From: JAHFUS01 sp035689115
Lineage (GTDB): Bacteria > Actinomycetota > Acidimicrobiia > Acidimicrobiales > GCA-2861595
Assembly (NCBI GenBank): GCA_035689115.1
Contig: DASSMA010000066.1
Coordinates: 1 to 64,000 of the forward strand
DNA: 64,000 nt
Reading direction: 5' to 3'
Of this stretch, positions 48,837-58,071 are shown piece after piece. Every line of letters starts with the position of its first letter. Positions within the stretch are counted from its first letter, which is position 1. The notes under the pieces were generated by a model. That model was not told the DNA's origin and did not search any database. It worked only from the letters and a program-made list of their open reading frames with translations. The position numbers and the translations under genes were made by a program.

Positions 48837-49921
48837 TCGATCACCACCACCGACCGCAGCACGTCGCCGCCGTGCATGCGCTCGAACGCCTTCTCCACGT
48901 GGCCGAGGCCGATGGTCTCGCTGACGAAGCCGTCGAGGTCGAAGCGGCCGCGGAGGTAGAGGTCGACGATGCGCGGGAAGTCGCGGGATGGCAGGCAGTC
49001 GCCGTACCACGACGACTTGAGGGCCCCGCCCCGGCTGAACAGGTCGATGAGCGGCAGCTCGAGGGTCATGTCGGGGGTCGGCACGCCCACCTGCACCAGG
49101 ATGCCGGCCAGGTCGCGCATCGAGAACCCCTGGCGCCACGTGTCGGGCCGGCCGACGGCCTCGATCACCACGTCGGCGCCGACGCCGTCGGTGAGCGCCC
49201 GCACGGCCGCCACCGGGTCGCCGGCCGTGGCGTCGACGGTGTCGGTGGCGCCGAAGCGGCGGGCCGCCTCCAGCTTCCGGGGGTCGATGTCGACGGCGAT
49301 CACCTTGCGGGCGCCGGCGATTGACGCCCCGGCGACCGCCGCGTTCCCCACCCCGCCGCAGCCGATGACCGCCACCGTGTCGCCCAACGAGACGCCGCCG
49401 GTGTTCACCGCCGCCCCGAAGCCGGCCATCACGCCGCAGCCGATGAGGCCGGCGGCCTCTGGCCGGGCCCGGCGGTCGACCTTCACGCACTGGCCGGCGG
49501 CCACAAGGGTCTTGTCGCAGAAGGCGCCGATGCCGAGGGCTGGAGAGAGCGGGGTGCCGTCGAGCAGGGTCATGGGCTGGGCGGCGTTGCGGCTGGCGAA
49601 GCAGTACCACGGCCGGCCGCGCAGGCAGGAGCGGCACTCGCCGCACGGGGCCCGCCAGGCGATCACGACGTAGTCGCCGGCCTCGAGCCCGCTGACGTCG
49701 TCGCCGACCCGGTCCACCACGCCCGCCGCCTCGTGCCCGAGGAGGAACGGGAAGTCGTCGTTGATCCCGCCCTCCCGGTAGTGCAGGTCGGTGTGGCACA
49801 CGCCGCAGGCCTGTACGGCCACCACCGCCTCGCCCGGTCCGGGGTCGGGGACGACGATCGTCTCGACCGTGACCGGCTGCCCCTTGGCGGCGGCCACCAC
49901 CCCTCGCACCCGCTCCGACAT
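48833..49921 (-). CDS. mscR: S-(hydroxymethyl)mycothiol dehydrogenase
   Basis: Mycothiol-dependent formaldehyde (and nitrosomycothiol) oxidation, zinc alcohol dehydrogenase family. 362 residues. ACGVCHTDLHYREGGINDDF carries the catalytic-zinc Cys, APCGECRSCLRGRPWYC the structural zinc cysteines, and GCGGVGNAAVAG the NAD fold. The GGINDDFPFLLGHEAAGVV segment is typical of the mycothiol enzyme. With mshD it defines mycothiol use here. Confidence 0.88.
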   Translation of the reverse strand: MSERVRGVVAAAKGQPVTVETIVVPDPGPGEAVVAVQACGVCHTDLHYREGGINDDFPFLLGHEAAGVVDRVGDDVSGLEAGDYVVIAWRAPCGECRSCLRGRPWYCFASRNAAQPMTLLDGTPLSPALGIGAFCDKTLVAAGQCVKVDRRARPEAAGLIGCGVMAGFGAAVNTGGVSLGDTVAVIGCGGVGNAAVAGASIAGARKVIAVDIDPRKLEAARRFGATDTVDATAGDPVAAVRALTDGVGADVVIEAVGRPDTWRQGFSMRDLAGILVQVGVPTPDMTLELPLIDLFSRGGALKSSWYGDCLPSRDFPRIVDLYLRGRFDLDGFVSETIGLGHVEKAFERMHGGDVLRSVVVID

Positions 49922-49983
49922 CGAAGCTCCTCTCGATCATCGGCGCATTTTCTGCGTCGAGGACTGTAGAATTTCGGAAGGCG

Positions 49984-51081
49984 ATGACCGAACTTAGGCG
50001 GGTTCCCAGGGCAGCGGCGGCCGGCGAGCCCGACGCGGAGCTGCGGGCCGCCCTCGCCGAGCCGATCCGGGACTGGCGCCTCCCCGGCCGCCTCACGGCC
50101 GCCGACGGCGCCGAGGCCGAAGTGCGCGGCGGCTGGAGCCAGACCCGTCGCTACAACCGCCCCGCCGTGGTCGAGTGGGTGCGGCCGCTCACGTCGACGG
50201 GCACCGTGCACATCGGGCTTCGCACCGACGACGGCGAGCCGTTCGAGTTCGTGCCCGGCCAGTTCATCGGCGTGGAGCACCACGTCGAGGGCATCGGCTA
50301 CGCCCGCAGCCCCTACTGCATCTTCTCCCCGCCCACCGACGACGGCCGCTTCGAGCTGCTGGTCCGGGTGGTGCGCAACGGCCCGGTCTCCCGCTACCTC
50401 GGGTCGTGCGTGCCGGGCGAGCGCATCGACTTCCGAGCGCCCACCGGGCACTCGATGATCCCGAAGGACGACGACCGGCACCTGGTGCTCATGGCCACCG
50501 GCGTGGGCGTCAGCCCCTTCCACTCCCTGGCCCGGGTCCTCCTCGAGGGCGGCTGGGAGCGCGACATCACGCTCTACTGGGGCCTGCGGCTGGCCGACGA
50601 CATCTGCCTGGTCGAGGAGTTCGCCGAGCTGGCCGCCCGCCATCCCAACTTCTCCTGGCACGTCACCCTGTCCCAGCCGCCGGCCGGCTGGACCGGGCTG
50701 CGGGGCCGCATCACCGAGTCGGTGCCGCCCCTCCTCACCACCCTCGGCGGCACCCGGTACGAGCTGTGCGGGAACGGGGCCATGTGCGAGGACATGGCGG
50801 CCGCCCTCTCCGACCAGGGTGTGGCCGACGACTACGTCTACGTCGAGCACTTCTTCAACAAGCGCCACGTGCCCAGCCGCGCCGTGCTCGACGAGATCAG
50901 CGCCCGCTTCGTGGCGTCCGACCTGTTCTCGCCCCTGGCCCACCAGGGCGCCCTGCCGTCGCTGTTCCACCTCGACTCGCCCCTCGGCGGCCGCAAAGGA
51001 AACGCCGACCCCACGGCGCCCACCGACGTCGGCCGGCGCATGCCCAAGGTGGTCGAGCGGGTCCGCTCGGCCAAGGACTGA
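49984..51081 (+). CDS. Ferredoxin-NADP reductase-like flavoprotein
   Basis: 365 residues. FAD-binding barrel (FVPGQFIGVEHHVEG, then RSPYCIFSPP in place of the usual RxYS) and an NAD(P) half (LMATGVGVSPFHSLARVLLE, LYWGLRLADDICLVEEF, ELCGNGAMCEDMA). The first 60 and last 60 residues are extra to the family core. No iron-sulfur domain in the chain. Divergent from mscR with an AT-richer 62-base gap containing TGTAGAAT, a plausible -10. Its partner could be a ferredoxin elsewhere. Confidence 0.83.
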   Translation: MTELRRVPRAAAAGEPDAELRAALAEPIRDWRLPGRLTAADGAEAEVRGGWSQTRRYNRPAVVEWVRPLTSTGTVHIGLRTDDGEPFEFVPGQFIGVEHHVEGIGYARSPYCIFSPPTDDGRFELLVRVVRNGPVSRYLGSCVPGERIDFRAPTGHSMIPKDDDRHLVLMATGVGVSPFHSLARVLLEGGWERDITLYWGLRLADDICLVEEFAELAARHPNFSWHVTLSQPPAGWTGLRGRITESVPPLLTTLGGTRYELCGNGAMCEDMAAALSDQGVADDYVYVEHFFNKRHVPSRAVLDEISARFVASDLFSPLAHQGALPSLFHLDSPLGGRKGNADPTAPTDVGRRMPKVVERVRSAKD

Positions 51082-51084
51082 GCC

Positions 51085-53154
51085 TCACCGTCCCTGCACG
51101 GCGGCAGCGGGAATGCTGCTGCGGTCATCGGAGCGGCGGCGGACCGGCGCCGGTGCCGGCACGGCGTCGAGGCGCAGGTCGAGCCGGCGCAGGCCCTGGG
51201 CGTTGAGCGCCACCACGATGGTGGAGGCGCTCATCAGCACCGCCGCCACTGCGGGCGAGAGGCTGATCCCCGCCCACACCAGGGCGCCGGCCGCCACAGG
51301 GATGGCGGCCAGGTTGTAGCCGGCGCCCCACGCCAGGTTCTGGAGCATCTTGCGGTAGCTGGCCCGGGAGAGCCGGACCACGCCCGTGACGGCCCTCGGG
51401 TCCGACGACGCCAGCACCACGCCGGCCGACTCCACGGCCACGTCGGTGCCGGCGCCGATGGCGATACCGACGTCGGCCCGGGCGAGGGCGGGGGCGTCGT
51501 TGACGCCGTCGCCGACCATGGCGACCCGCAGGCCGCGCTCCTGGAGGGCGGCCACCGCCGCATCCTTGTCCTCGGGCAGGACCTCGGCCAGCACCTCGTC
51601 GATACCCAGGTCGGCGGCCACCGCGTCGGCCACCTGGCGGGCGTCGCCGGTGATCATGACGACCCGGATGCCCAGGCGGTGCAGGGCGTCGACGGCCTCG
51701 GCCGACTCGGGCCGCACCTCGTCCTCGAGGGCCAGGGCACCCACGACCGTGCCGTCCCGGACGACCCAGAGAACCGCAGCGCCCCGCTCCCGCCACCGCC
51801 CGGCGGCACCGGCCAGCCCTTCCGGCTCGGCCAGCCGGAGGTGCCGGAGCAGCGCCGGCCCGCCCACCGCCGCCGGCGCGCCGTCGACGGTGGCCTCGAC
51901 GCCCCGGCCCGGAAGGGCCCGGAAGCCGGTGGCCCGCCCCGCCACGGCGCCGGCCGACCGGGCGTGCACGACCACCGCCCGCGCCAGCGGGTGCTCGGAG
52001 TCGGCCTCCACGGCGGCGGCGAGGGCCAGGACCGCCTCCTCGGACCATCCGTCGCCGGCGACTCCGGTGACGGCGTGCGCCCCCTTGGTGAGGGTGCCGG
52101 TCTTGTCGAACAGCACGGCGTCGACCGTCCGCATCCGCTCGAGGGCGAGGCGGTCCTTCACCAGGATCCCGGACCGGGCGGCGATGGAGGTGGAGATGCT
52201 GATGACCAGCGGGATGGCCAGCCCGAGGGCATGGGGGCAGGCGATCACCAGCACGGTGACGGTGCGCTCCACGGCCTCCGACGTGCGGCCGAGGAGAGCC
52301 CACGTCACGAAGGTGGCGGCGCCGGCGGCCAGCGCCACGTAGAACAGGGCGGCGGCGGCCCGGTCGGCCAGGGCCTGGGCCCGCGAGCCGGACGCCTGGG
52401 CCTCGGCCACCAGGCGCTGGATGCCGGCCAGGGCGGTGGCCTCGCCCACGGCGTCGACCTCGACCCGCAGGGAGGCGCCGGCGGCGACCGTGCCGGCCAC
52501 CACGCGGTCGCCCGGGCTCTTCGGGACGGGACGGGACTCGCCGGTGATGGTGGACTCGTCCACCTCGCCGTCCCCCTCCACCACCCGCCCGTCGGCGGGG
52601 ACCCGGGCGCCGGGCCGCACGAGGACGACGTCGCCGACCCGCAGGTCGTGCAGCGGCACGACCTCGGTGCCACCGGGCGTGAGGCGCTCCGCCTCGTCGG
52701 GCAGCAGGGCGGCCAGCGCCTCGAGGGCGCCGCTGGCCTGGCCGAGGGCCCGCATCTCCAGCCAGTGGCCGAGGAGCATGATCGTGACCAGGGTGGCCAG
52801 CTCCGGCCACAGGTCGACGTCGAGTAGCCCCAGGGTGGTGGCCAGCGACGCCCCGAACGCCACGAGCAGGCCGAGGGAGATCAGCAGCATCATCCCCGGC
52901 CGCCGCCGGCGGGCCTCGTCGAGGCCGCCGGCGAGGAAGACGGGGCCGCCCACGAGGAAGACGAGGGTCCCGAACACCGGGGGTACCCAACGCAGGGACT
53001 CGAAGCCGGGCGCCATCCAACCGGTCAGCGACGCCAGCATGTGGCTGTACGCGACCACCGGCACGGTGAGGACGAGGGAGATCCAGAAGCGGCGGCGGAA
53101 GACCTCGGCGTGGTCGCCGTGGCCCCCGTGCTGCTGGTGCTGGCTGTGGTCCAT
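51085..53154 (-). CDS. copB: CopB-type P1B heavy-metal ATPase
   Basis: Cation-exporting ATPase in the membrane, probably for copper. 689 residues from ATG 53154. The N-terminus is a His-rich string (HSQHQQHGGHGDH) with no CxxC domain; the metal site in the membrane is CPH (306-308), the P1B-3 form. TITGESRPVP (actuator), DKTGTL with phospho-Asp 350 and GDGVNDAPALA (hinge) are intact. Several other CPH ATPases are called CopB; metal identity is unproven. It is preceded by the palindrome at 53195-53237. Confidence 0.93.
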   Translation of the reverse strand: MDHSQHQQHGGHGDHAEVFRRRFWISLVLTVPVVAYSHMLASLTGWMAPGFESLRWVPPVFGTLVFLVGGPVFLAGGLDEARRRRPGMMLLISLGLLVAFGASLATTLGLLDVDLWPELATLVTIMLLGHWLEMRALGQASGALEALAALLPDEAERLTPGGTEVVPLHDLRVGDVVLVRPGARVPADGRVVEGDGEVDESTITGESRPVPKSPGDRVVAGTVAAGASLRVEVDAVGEATALAGIQRLVAEAQASGSRAQALADRAAAALFYVALAAGAATFVTWALLGRTSEAVERTVTVLVIACPHALGLAIPLVISISTSIAARSGILVKDRLALERMRTVDAVLFDKTGTLTKGAHAVTGVAGDGWSEEAVLALAAAVEADSEHPLARAVVVHARSAGAVAGRATGFRALPGRGVEATVDGAPAAVGGPALLRHLRLAEPEGLAGAAGRWRERGAAVLWVVRDGTVVGALALEDEVRPESAEAVDALHRLGIRVVMITGDARQVADAVAADLGIDEVLAEVLPEDKDAAVAALQERGLRVAMVGDGVNDAPALARADVGIAIGAGTDVAVESAGVVLASSDPRAVTGVVRLSRASYRKMLQNLAWGAGYNLAAIPVAAGALVWAGISLSPAVAAVLMSASTIVVALNAQGLRRLDLRLDAVPAPAPVRRRSDDRSSIPAAAVQGR

Positions 53155-53194
53155 GGCTGCCTCCTCGACCGCTCCAACACCCACCTATTCCGTC

Positions 53195-53237
53195 ATGTCG
53201 CCGGAACGACACGGCGACCGTGTCGTTCCGGCGACAT
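53195..53237. repeat. 43-bp perfect palindrome between rrf2 and copB
   Basis: 20-base arms (53195-53214 and 53218-53237), all matching, around a 3-base loop. It starts 6 bases after the end of the Rrf2 gene in reading direction and 41 bases before the copB start. It can be a terminator of the sulfate operon or an operator for copB. Confidence 0.85.
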
Positions 53238-53242
53238 CAGTG

Positions 53243-53707
53243 TCAGGTGGTGGTGCGGCGGACCCAGGCGTCGGCCGCCTCGGTCAGCTTGTGGACGACC
53301 TCGGGGAGGTGGCCCCCGGCCACGTCGGCGATCGTGACCTGCTCGAGCACGGCCCGCAGGCTGGCCCTCGTGGCGACCCACACCTCCCGGAGGGAGGCGG
53401 CGGGGCCGGGATAGTCGAGGTCCTCCAGGGGGCCGCCCCGCACGTCGGCCAGCGGGCCCTCCACCGTGCGGACCACGTCGGCCACCGTGACCGACTCCGC
53501 CGGCACGGCCAGCCAGTAGCCGCCCACCGAGCCCCGCTGGCTGCCCACCATGCCGGCCCGGCGCAGGTCGGCCAGGATGTTCTCGAGGAAGTGCACGGGC
53601 ACGCCCTGGCGAGTGGCGATGACGTCGCCCTTCACCGGCCCGTCGCCGGCGGCCGCCAGCTCGGCCAGCGCCCGCACCGCGTAGTCGACCCGCGCCGAGA
53701 CCCGCAC
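53243..53707 (-). CDS. Rrf2-family regulator, likely of sulfur genes
   Basis: 154 residues from GTG 53707. The winged helix VDYAVRALAELAAAG, LENILADLRRAGMVGSQRGSVGGY is typical of Rrf2/IscR/CymR. No cysteines are present in the chain, so it cannot bind an iron-sulfur cluster like IscR; CymR (cysteine-metabolism repressor) also lacks them. Last gene behind cysA and adjacent to the reduction genes, which makes it the obvious candidate controller of sulfate uptake. Confidence 0.82.
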   Translation of the reverse strand: MRVSARVDYAVRALAELAAAGDGPVKGDVIATRQGVPVHFLENILADLRRAGMVGSQRGSVGGYWLAVPAESVTVADVVRTVEGPLADVRGGPLEDLDYPGPAASLREVWVATRASLRAVLEQVTIADVAGGHLPEVVHKLTEAADAWVRRTTT

Positions 53708-53736
53708 GGCCCCATCATGCCGGGGACGGCTGGGCA

Positions 53737-54705
53737 CTACCCAGCCGGTGCGGCGACGGGCGCGGCGTCTGGGGCCACGGTGCGGACGTGGACGCCGGCC
53801 CCCGGGTGCAGGCCGAGGCGGTCGGCCTCGGCCCTGGTGAGCTGGACCCACAGGGGCTGGCCGCCGGCCTCCAGGTCGGCCCGGACCTCGAAGCCCAGGC
53901 GGGTGAGGCGGGCCACGGTGGCGGGCACCGTGCGGGCGTCGGGCGAGGCGAGCAGCTCCAGGTCGTGGGGGCGCACGAGGACGCCGCCGAGGCTGGTGAC
54001 CGGCCCGAGGAAGCTCATCACGAACTCGCTGGCCGGCCGGTCGTACAGCTCGTCGGGCGATCCGATCTGCTCCACCACGCCGTTGTTGATCACGACGATC
54101 TCGTCGGCCACGTCCATGGCCTCCTCCTGGTCGTGGGTGACGAAGACGGTGGTGACGTCGACCTCGTCGTGCAGCCGGCGCAGCCAGTCGCGCAGCTCCC
54201 GGCGGACCTGGGCGTCGAGGGCGCCGAAGGGCTCGTCGAGGAGCAGCACGTCGGGCTCCACGGCCAAGGCCCGGGCCAGGGCCATGCGCTGGCGCTGGCC
54301 CCCCGACAGCTGCGACGGCAGGCGGTCGGCGAACTGCTCGAGGTGCACCAGCTGGAGCAGCTCGTCGACCCGCCGGCGCACGACGTCCTTGGGGCGCTTG
54401 CGGATCTCCAGGCCGAAGGCCACGTTGCGGCGCACGCTCAGGTGCTTGAAGGCGGCGTAGTGCTGGAACACGAAACCCACGTTCCGGCGCTGGGGGGGCA
54501 GCCCGGTGGCGTCGGTGCCGGCGATCTCGACCGTGCCCTCGTCGGGCCGCTCCAGGCCGGCGATGACCCGCAGGAGCGTGGACTTGCCGCCGCCGCTGGG
54601 CCCGAGCAGGGCGGTGAGCGACCCGACCGGGATGTCCACCGACACGTCGTCGAGGGCGACGAAGGCGCCGAAGCGCTTGGTGACGTGGCTGACGCGGATG
54701 CTCAT
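53737..54705 (-). CDS. cysA: Sulfate ABC transporter, ATP-binding subunit
   Basis: 322 residues. Walker A GPSGGGKST, signature LSGGQRQRMALARAL and Walker B LLLDEPFGALD, and a C-terminal TOBE-like domain (GVLVRPHDLELLAS...VARLTRLGFEVRADL). Energises uptake of sulfate or thiosulfate through CysT/CysW. ATG 54705 overlaps the cysW stop by ATGA. Confidence 0.95.
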   Translation of the reverse strand: MSIRVSHVTKRFGAFVALDDVSVDIPVGSLTALLGPSGGGKSTLLRVIAGLERPDEGTVEIAGTDATGLPPQRRNVGFVFQHYAAFKHLSVRRNVAFGLEIRKRPKDVVRRRVDELLQLVHLEQFADRLPSQLSGGQRQRMALARALAVEPDVLLLDEPFGALDAQVRRELRDWLRRLHDEVDVTTVFVTHDQEEAMDVADEIVVINNGVVEQIGSPDELYDRPASEFVMSFLGPVTSLGGVLVRPHDLELLASPDARTVPATVARLTRLGFEVRADLEAGGQPLWVQLTRAEADRLGLHPGAGVHVRTVAPDAAPVAAPAG

Positions 54706-55505
54706 GCTCTGGACTGCTCCCTGGATCGCAGGATGTTGACGACCACGAGGACCACGATCGCCACCGACGCCAGCGCCACCGACACCGCGTAGGCGGTGGG
54801 CTGGTCGAAGTTCTGGAAGCTCTGGTCGACGACCAGCGTGGCCGTCTGCGTGCGGCCGACCAGCCGTCCGGACACGACGGCCACGGCCCCGAACTCGCCG
54901 AGGGCCCGGGCCAGGGTGAGCACCATCCCGTAGGCCAGCGCCCACCGGATGGCCGGGAGGGTGATGCGCCGGAAGGTCTGGACCGGGCCGGCGCCGAGCG
55001 TCCACGCCGCCTGCTCCTGCTCGGTGCCGATCTCAGCCAGCACCGGCGCCACCTCCCGCACCACCAGGGGCAGCGAGACGAACACGGTGGCCAGCACCAT
55101 GCCCGGCACGGCGAAGATGATTTGCAGCCCATGGGTCTCCAGCCACCCGCCGATGGGCTCGAAGCGGCCGTAGACCAGGATCAGGGCCAGGCCCACCACC
55201 ACCGGCGAGACGGCCAGCGGCAGGTCGACGGCGGCGTCGAGGGCCCGTCTGCCGGGGAAGCGCCCGCGCACGATGAGCAGGGCCACGCCCACGCCGAAGA
55301 CGGTGTTGAGGGCGACCGTCCAGGCCGCCACCACCGCGGTGACCCGGAAGGCGTGGAGCACCGCCGGCCGGGTGAGGGCGTCGACCACCGGCCCGGCCCC
55401 GTGCTGGAAGGTGCGCCAGAACACCAGCCCCACCGGCAGCACGAGCAGGAACGTGAGGTAGACGAGGGCGACCACGCGGAGGGCCAGCGGCGACGACCTA
55501 CGCAC
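54702..55505 (-). CDS. cysW: Sulfate ABC transporter permease, CysW
   Basis: 267 residues with six helices (ALVYLTFLLVLPVGLVFW and so on) and the EAA loop QAAWTLGAGPVQTFRRITLP, which contacts CysA. Start overlaps cysT by 8 bases. Position after cysT gives the standard cysT-cysW-cysA order. Confidence 0.93.
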   Translation of the reverse strand: MRRSSPLALRVVALVYLTFLLVLPVGLVFWRTFQHGAGPVVDALTRPAVLHAFRVTAVVAAWTVALNTVFGVGVALLIVRGRFPGRRALDAAVDLPLAVSPVVVGLALILVYGRFEPIGGWLETHGLQIIFAVPGMVLATVFVSLPLVVREVAPVLAEIGTEQEQAAWTLGAGPVQTFRRITLPAIRWALAYGMVLTLARALGEFGAVAVVSGRLVGRTQTATLVVDQSFQNFDQPTAYAVSVALASVAIVVLVVVNILRSREQSRA

Positions 55506-56328
55506 GGCGGGCCGCCCACCGCTGGAGGGCCTCGAGCCCGGCCAGCACCACGACCGCCACGATCAGCAGCACGGTGGCCACCGCCGCCGCGCCGGTGGTG
55601 TTGTCGGTCTCGATCTGCCCGAAGATGTGGACGGCCGCGACCTGGGTGCGGAACGGCAGGTTGCCGGAGATGAGGACGGTGGATCCGAACTCGCTCATCG
55701 CCCGCGCGAACGCCAGGGCGGTGCCGGCCGAGATGGCCGGCAGCAGGTTCGGCAGCACGATGCGCCGGAACGTGGTGAGGCGCCCGGCCCCGAGGGACGC
55801 GGCGGCATCCTCCATGTCCCGGTCCAGCTCGAGCAGCACCGGCTGCACGGTGCGGACGACGAACGGCAGGGTGACGAACAGCAGCGCCACCACCACGCCG
55901 GCGCGGGTGTAGGCGAGGCTGAGGCCCACCGGGCTCCCCGGCCCGTACAGGGCCAGCAGGACGAGGCCGGCGACGATGGTGGGCAGGGCGAAGGGCAGGT
56001 CGATCAGGGCCTCCACGACCCGCTGGCCGAAGAAGCGGTCGCGCACCAGCACCCAGGCGATGAGGGTGCCGAACACGACGTTCACCAGCGCCACCAGGGC
56101 CGAGGCACCCACGGTGAGGCGGATTGCCGCCGCCGCCTCCGGCGTGCTGACCGCCTCCCAGAACCGGCCGAGGCCCCCCTCCCCCGCCCGCCACACCACG
56201 GCGCCCAGCGGGAGCAACACCAGCAGGCTCAGCCACGTCGTGGCCAGACCGGCCCCGAGCAGCGTCCCGGAGCCGGCCCCGACCACGCGGGCGCGCCCCT
56301 CGGCGCGCCCGAGGACCGTGCTAGCCAA
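55498..56328 (-). CDS. cysT: Sulfate ABC transporter permease, CysT
   Basis: 276 residues with membrane helices starting WLSLLVLLPLGAVVW and the EAA loop DAAASLGAGRLTTFRRIVLP. VEALIDLPFALPTIVAGLVL is typical of CysT. The first start is TTG 56328, overlapping the sbp stop by 8 bases; a GTG 14 codons on is also possible. Confidence 0.92.
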   Translation of the reverse strand: MASTVLGRAEGRARVVGAGSGTLLGAGLATTWLSLLVLLPLGAVVWRAGEGGLGRFWEAVSTPEAAAAIRLTVGASALVALVNVVFGTLIAWVLVRDRFFGQRVVEALIDLPFALPTIVAGLVLLALYGPGSPVGLSLAYTRAGVVVALLFVTLPFVVRTVQPVLLELDRDMEDAAASLGAGRLTTFRRIVLPNLLPAISAGTALAFARAMSEFGSTVLISGNLPFRTQVAAVHIFGQIETDNTTGAAAVATVLLIVAVVVLAGLEALQRWAARRA

Positions 56329-57358
56329 CCGAGACCCCGACCTTGTGCTCGACGTCGGCCATCACGCTGCCGGCGGGGTCGAAGAACTTCTTGGTGACAT
56401 CGGACCAGCCGCCGAAGTCGGCGATGGTGAACAGGCCGGACGGCTGCGGGAAGGCGTAGGGCGACTTGCCGGCCGGGGCGACCGGGCGGTAGCCGTTCTT
56501 GGCGAAGATGGCCTGGGCGGCGGGGCCCTGGAGGAAGTCGACGAAGGCCTTGGCCTGCTGCGGGTACTTCGACGACGACGTCACGGCCACCGGGTTCTCG
56601 ATGAGGATGGTGTCGTCGGGCACCACGTAGTCGATGGGCTGGTGCTTCAGGTCCTTGGCGAAGATCGCCTCGTTCTCGTAGGCCAGCATCACGTCACCCT
56701 TGCCGGGGGGGCCCACGAAGGTCTGGAGGGCCTTGCGGGCGCTGTCGTCCTGCACGGGGACGTTGGCGAACAGCTTCTCGAGGTAGGCGACGCCGGCCGC
56801 CTGGTCGGCGCCCTTGGCGCTGGCCGACCCGTAGGCGGCCATGACGTTCCACCGGGCGCCCCCCGACGTGAAGGGGTTCGGGGTGATGACCTCGACGCCG
56901 GGCTTCACCAGGTCGGCCCAGCCCTTGATGCCCTTCGGGTTGCCCTGCTTCACCACGAGGGCCACGACCGAGTCGGTGACGATGCCCTTGTGCGGGCCGG
57001 CGTTCCAGTCGGGGGCCACCAGGCCGGCCTTCACCAGCCGGGTCATGTCGGGCTCGAGGGAGAAGGCCACCACGTCGGCCGCCAGCCCCGAGGCCACGGC
57101 CCGGCTCTGGTCGCCCGACCCGCCGAACGAGGTGGTGAAGGTGATGTTCTTGCCTTCGGGAGTCTTCTGGAACGCCTCGATGATCTGGGCGTACGCGTCC
57201 TGCGGCGTGGAGTAGGCGACGAGCGAGAGCTGGGCGGCGGGCAGCGCCGCTCCCGCACCCGAGGTGGGCGTCGAGCTGGCCTTGTCGGAGCTGCCGCCGC
57301 AGGCGGCCAGGGCGAGCAGGACGAGGGCCGCCAGCAGGGCCGTGACACGGGTTCGCAT
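56321..57358 (-). CDS. sbp: Sulfate-binding lipoprotein
   Basis: 345 residues, the substrate receptor of the transporter, tethered outside the membrane. Lipobox LALAAC at about 20, then LVAYSTPQDAYAQIIEAF, TSFGGSGDQSRAVASGLAADVV, and NPFTSGGARWNVMAAYG, all family blocks of sulfate/thiosulfate-binding proteins. ATG 57358 has GGAAAGGCGA before it. First gene of the operon. Confidence 0.95.
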   Translation of the reverse strand: MRTRVTALLAALVLLALAACGGSSDKASSTPTSGAGAALPAAQLSLVAYSTPQDAYAQIIEAFQKTPEGKNITFTTSFGGSGDQSRAVASGLAADVVAFSLEPDMTRLVKAGLVAPDWNAGPHKGIVTDSVVALVVKQGNPKGIKGWADLVKPGVEVITPNPFTSGGARWNVMAAYGSASAKGADQAAGVAYLEKLFANVPVQDDSARKALQTFVGPPGKGDVMLAYENEAIFAKDLKHQPIDYVVPDDTILIENPVAVTSSSKYPQQAKAFVDFLQGPAAQAIFAKNGYRPVAPAGKSPYAFPQPSGLFTIADFGGWSDVTKKFFDPAGSVMADVEHKVGVSVG

Positions 57359-57384
57359 TGCAGTTCGCCTTTCCAACTGATCCG

Positions 57385-57403
57385 GTTGAGAAAGACCGTA
57401 CCG
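57385..57403. promoter_or_regulatory. Candidate operator, sbp side
   Basis: GTTGAGAAA, then GACCGTACC, read on the plus strand, 27-45 bases before the sbp start. The GTTGAGAAA core plus a CCG three or so bases on recurs in front of sir at 58000. Two sites in front of the two oppositely directed halves of the pathway suggest a shared regulator, perhaps the Rrf2 protein. Confidence 0.35.
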
Positions 57404-57439
57404 CGTCGCCGCCCTTGTCGACAACTCCGATCCGTTAAC

Positions 57440-57958
57440 TCAGGTTTTGCAGCCCCCGCCGACGGTGAGCACCGAGCCGGGCCCGGCGCCCAACCGGGCG
57501 AGTCCGCCCTGGAGCACCTCGACCGCCAGCCGGTAGGGGGCGCCGGCGCCGTAGGTGGGGCACCCCTCCCGGTCCGCGCACGGCGCCATGTCGGTGGCCG
57601 TCACGAACCGGCCGTCGGCCGCGAACCAGGCGATGCTGAGCGGGACCGGCACGTCGCGCATGTAGAACTCGCCGGTCGTGTCGGCCGGGAAGCGGAAGAC
57701 CATGGCGTCGTAGCCCGCCAGGTCCCGCCGGCCCATGAGCCCCTGGGCCCGCTGCCGCGGCGTGTCGGCCAGCAGGGCGCAGAACTGGGCCGCCGTCCCC
57801 CGGTCCGCGGGGCGGATCCGGAAGGCGACCTCGCCGAAGCCGAGGGACGCCGCATCGCGGGCGGGGGTCGTGGTGGTGGTCGGCGTGGCCGGCGGCTTCC
57901 CGCCGGAGCAGGCGGCGAGCAGGACCGCCGCGAGGGCGACCGCCGCGGCCCGGGTCAC
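57440..57958 (-). CDS. DUF192 lipoprotein
   Basis: 172 residues. Lipobox LLAAC, a Thr/Pro linker, then DUF192: ADTPRQRAQGLMGRRDLAGYDAMVF, FYMRDVPVPLSIAWFAADGRFV and MAPCADREGCPTY, with a Cys pair. The domain has a beta-barrel fold; its role is not established. Divergent from sir over about 110 bases, upstream of sbp on the same strand, with its own stop 81 bases from the sbp start. Confidence 0.85.
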   Translation of the reverse strand: MTRAAAVALAAVLLAACSGGKPPATPTTTTTPARDAASLGFGEVAFRIRPADRGTAAQFCALLADTPRQRAQGLMGRRDLAGYDAMVFRFPADTTGEFYMRDVPVPLSIAWFAADGRFVTATDMAPCADREGCPTYGAGAPYRLAVEVLQGGLARLGAGPGSVLTVGGGCKT

Positions 57959-57999
57959 AGCGCGGCGTCCGGTTGGCCGCCGGCGTCCGAGCGGGTAAT

Positions 58000-58028
58000 G
58001 TTGAGAAATCCGATCGGGTTTTCGGATT
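58000..58028 (+). promoter_or_regulatory. Candidate operator/promoter region of the sir operon
   Basis: AT-rich pocket of 57,995-58,036. GTTGAGAAA (58000-58008) repeats the sbp-side core. It overlaps an inverted repeat AATCCGA (58007-58013) with TCGGATT (58022-58028). ATG of sir is 44 bases further on with GGGGGAGG before it. Confidence 0.45.
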
Positions 58029-58071
58029 TTCGGGTTACGCTGGCCCGAGCCGTTCGGGGGAGGTCCCGCAC

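Noticed and set aside
57359..57439. SAM or other sulfur riboswitch before sbp
   Set aside because: The leader is short and lacks the paired blocks of known SAM riboswitches.
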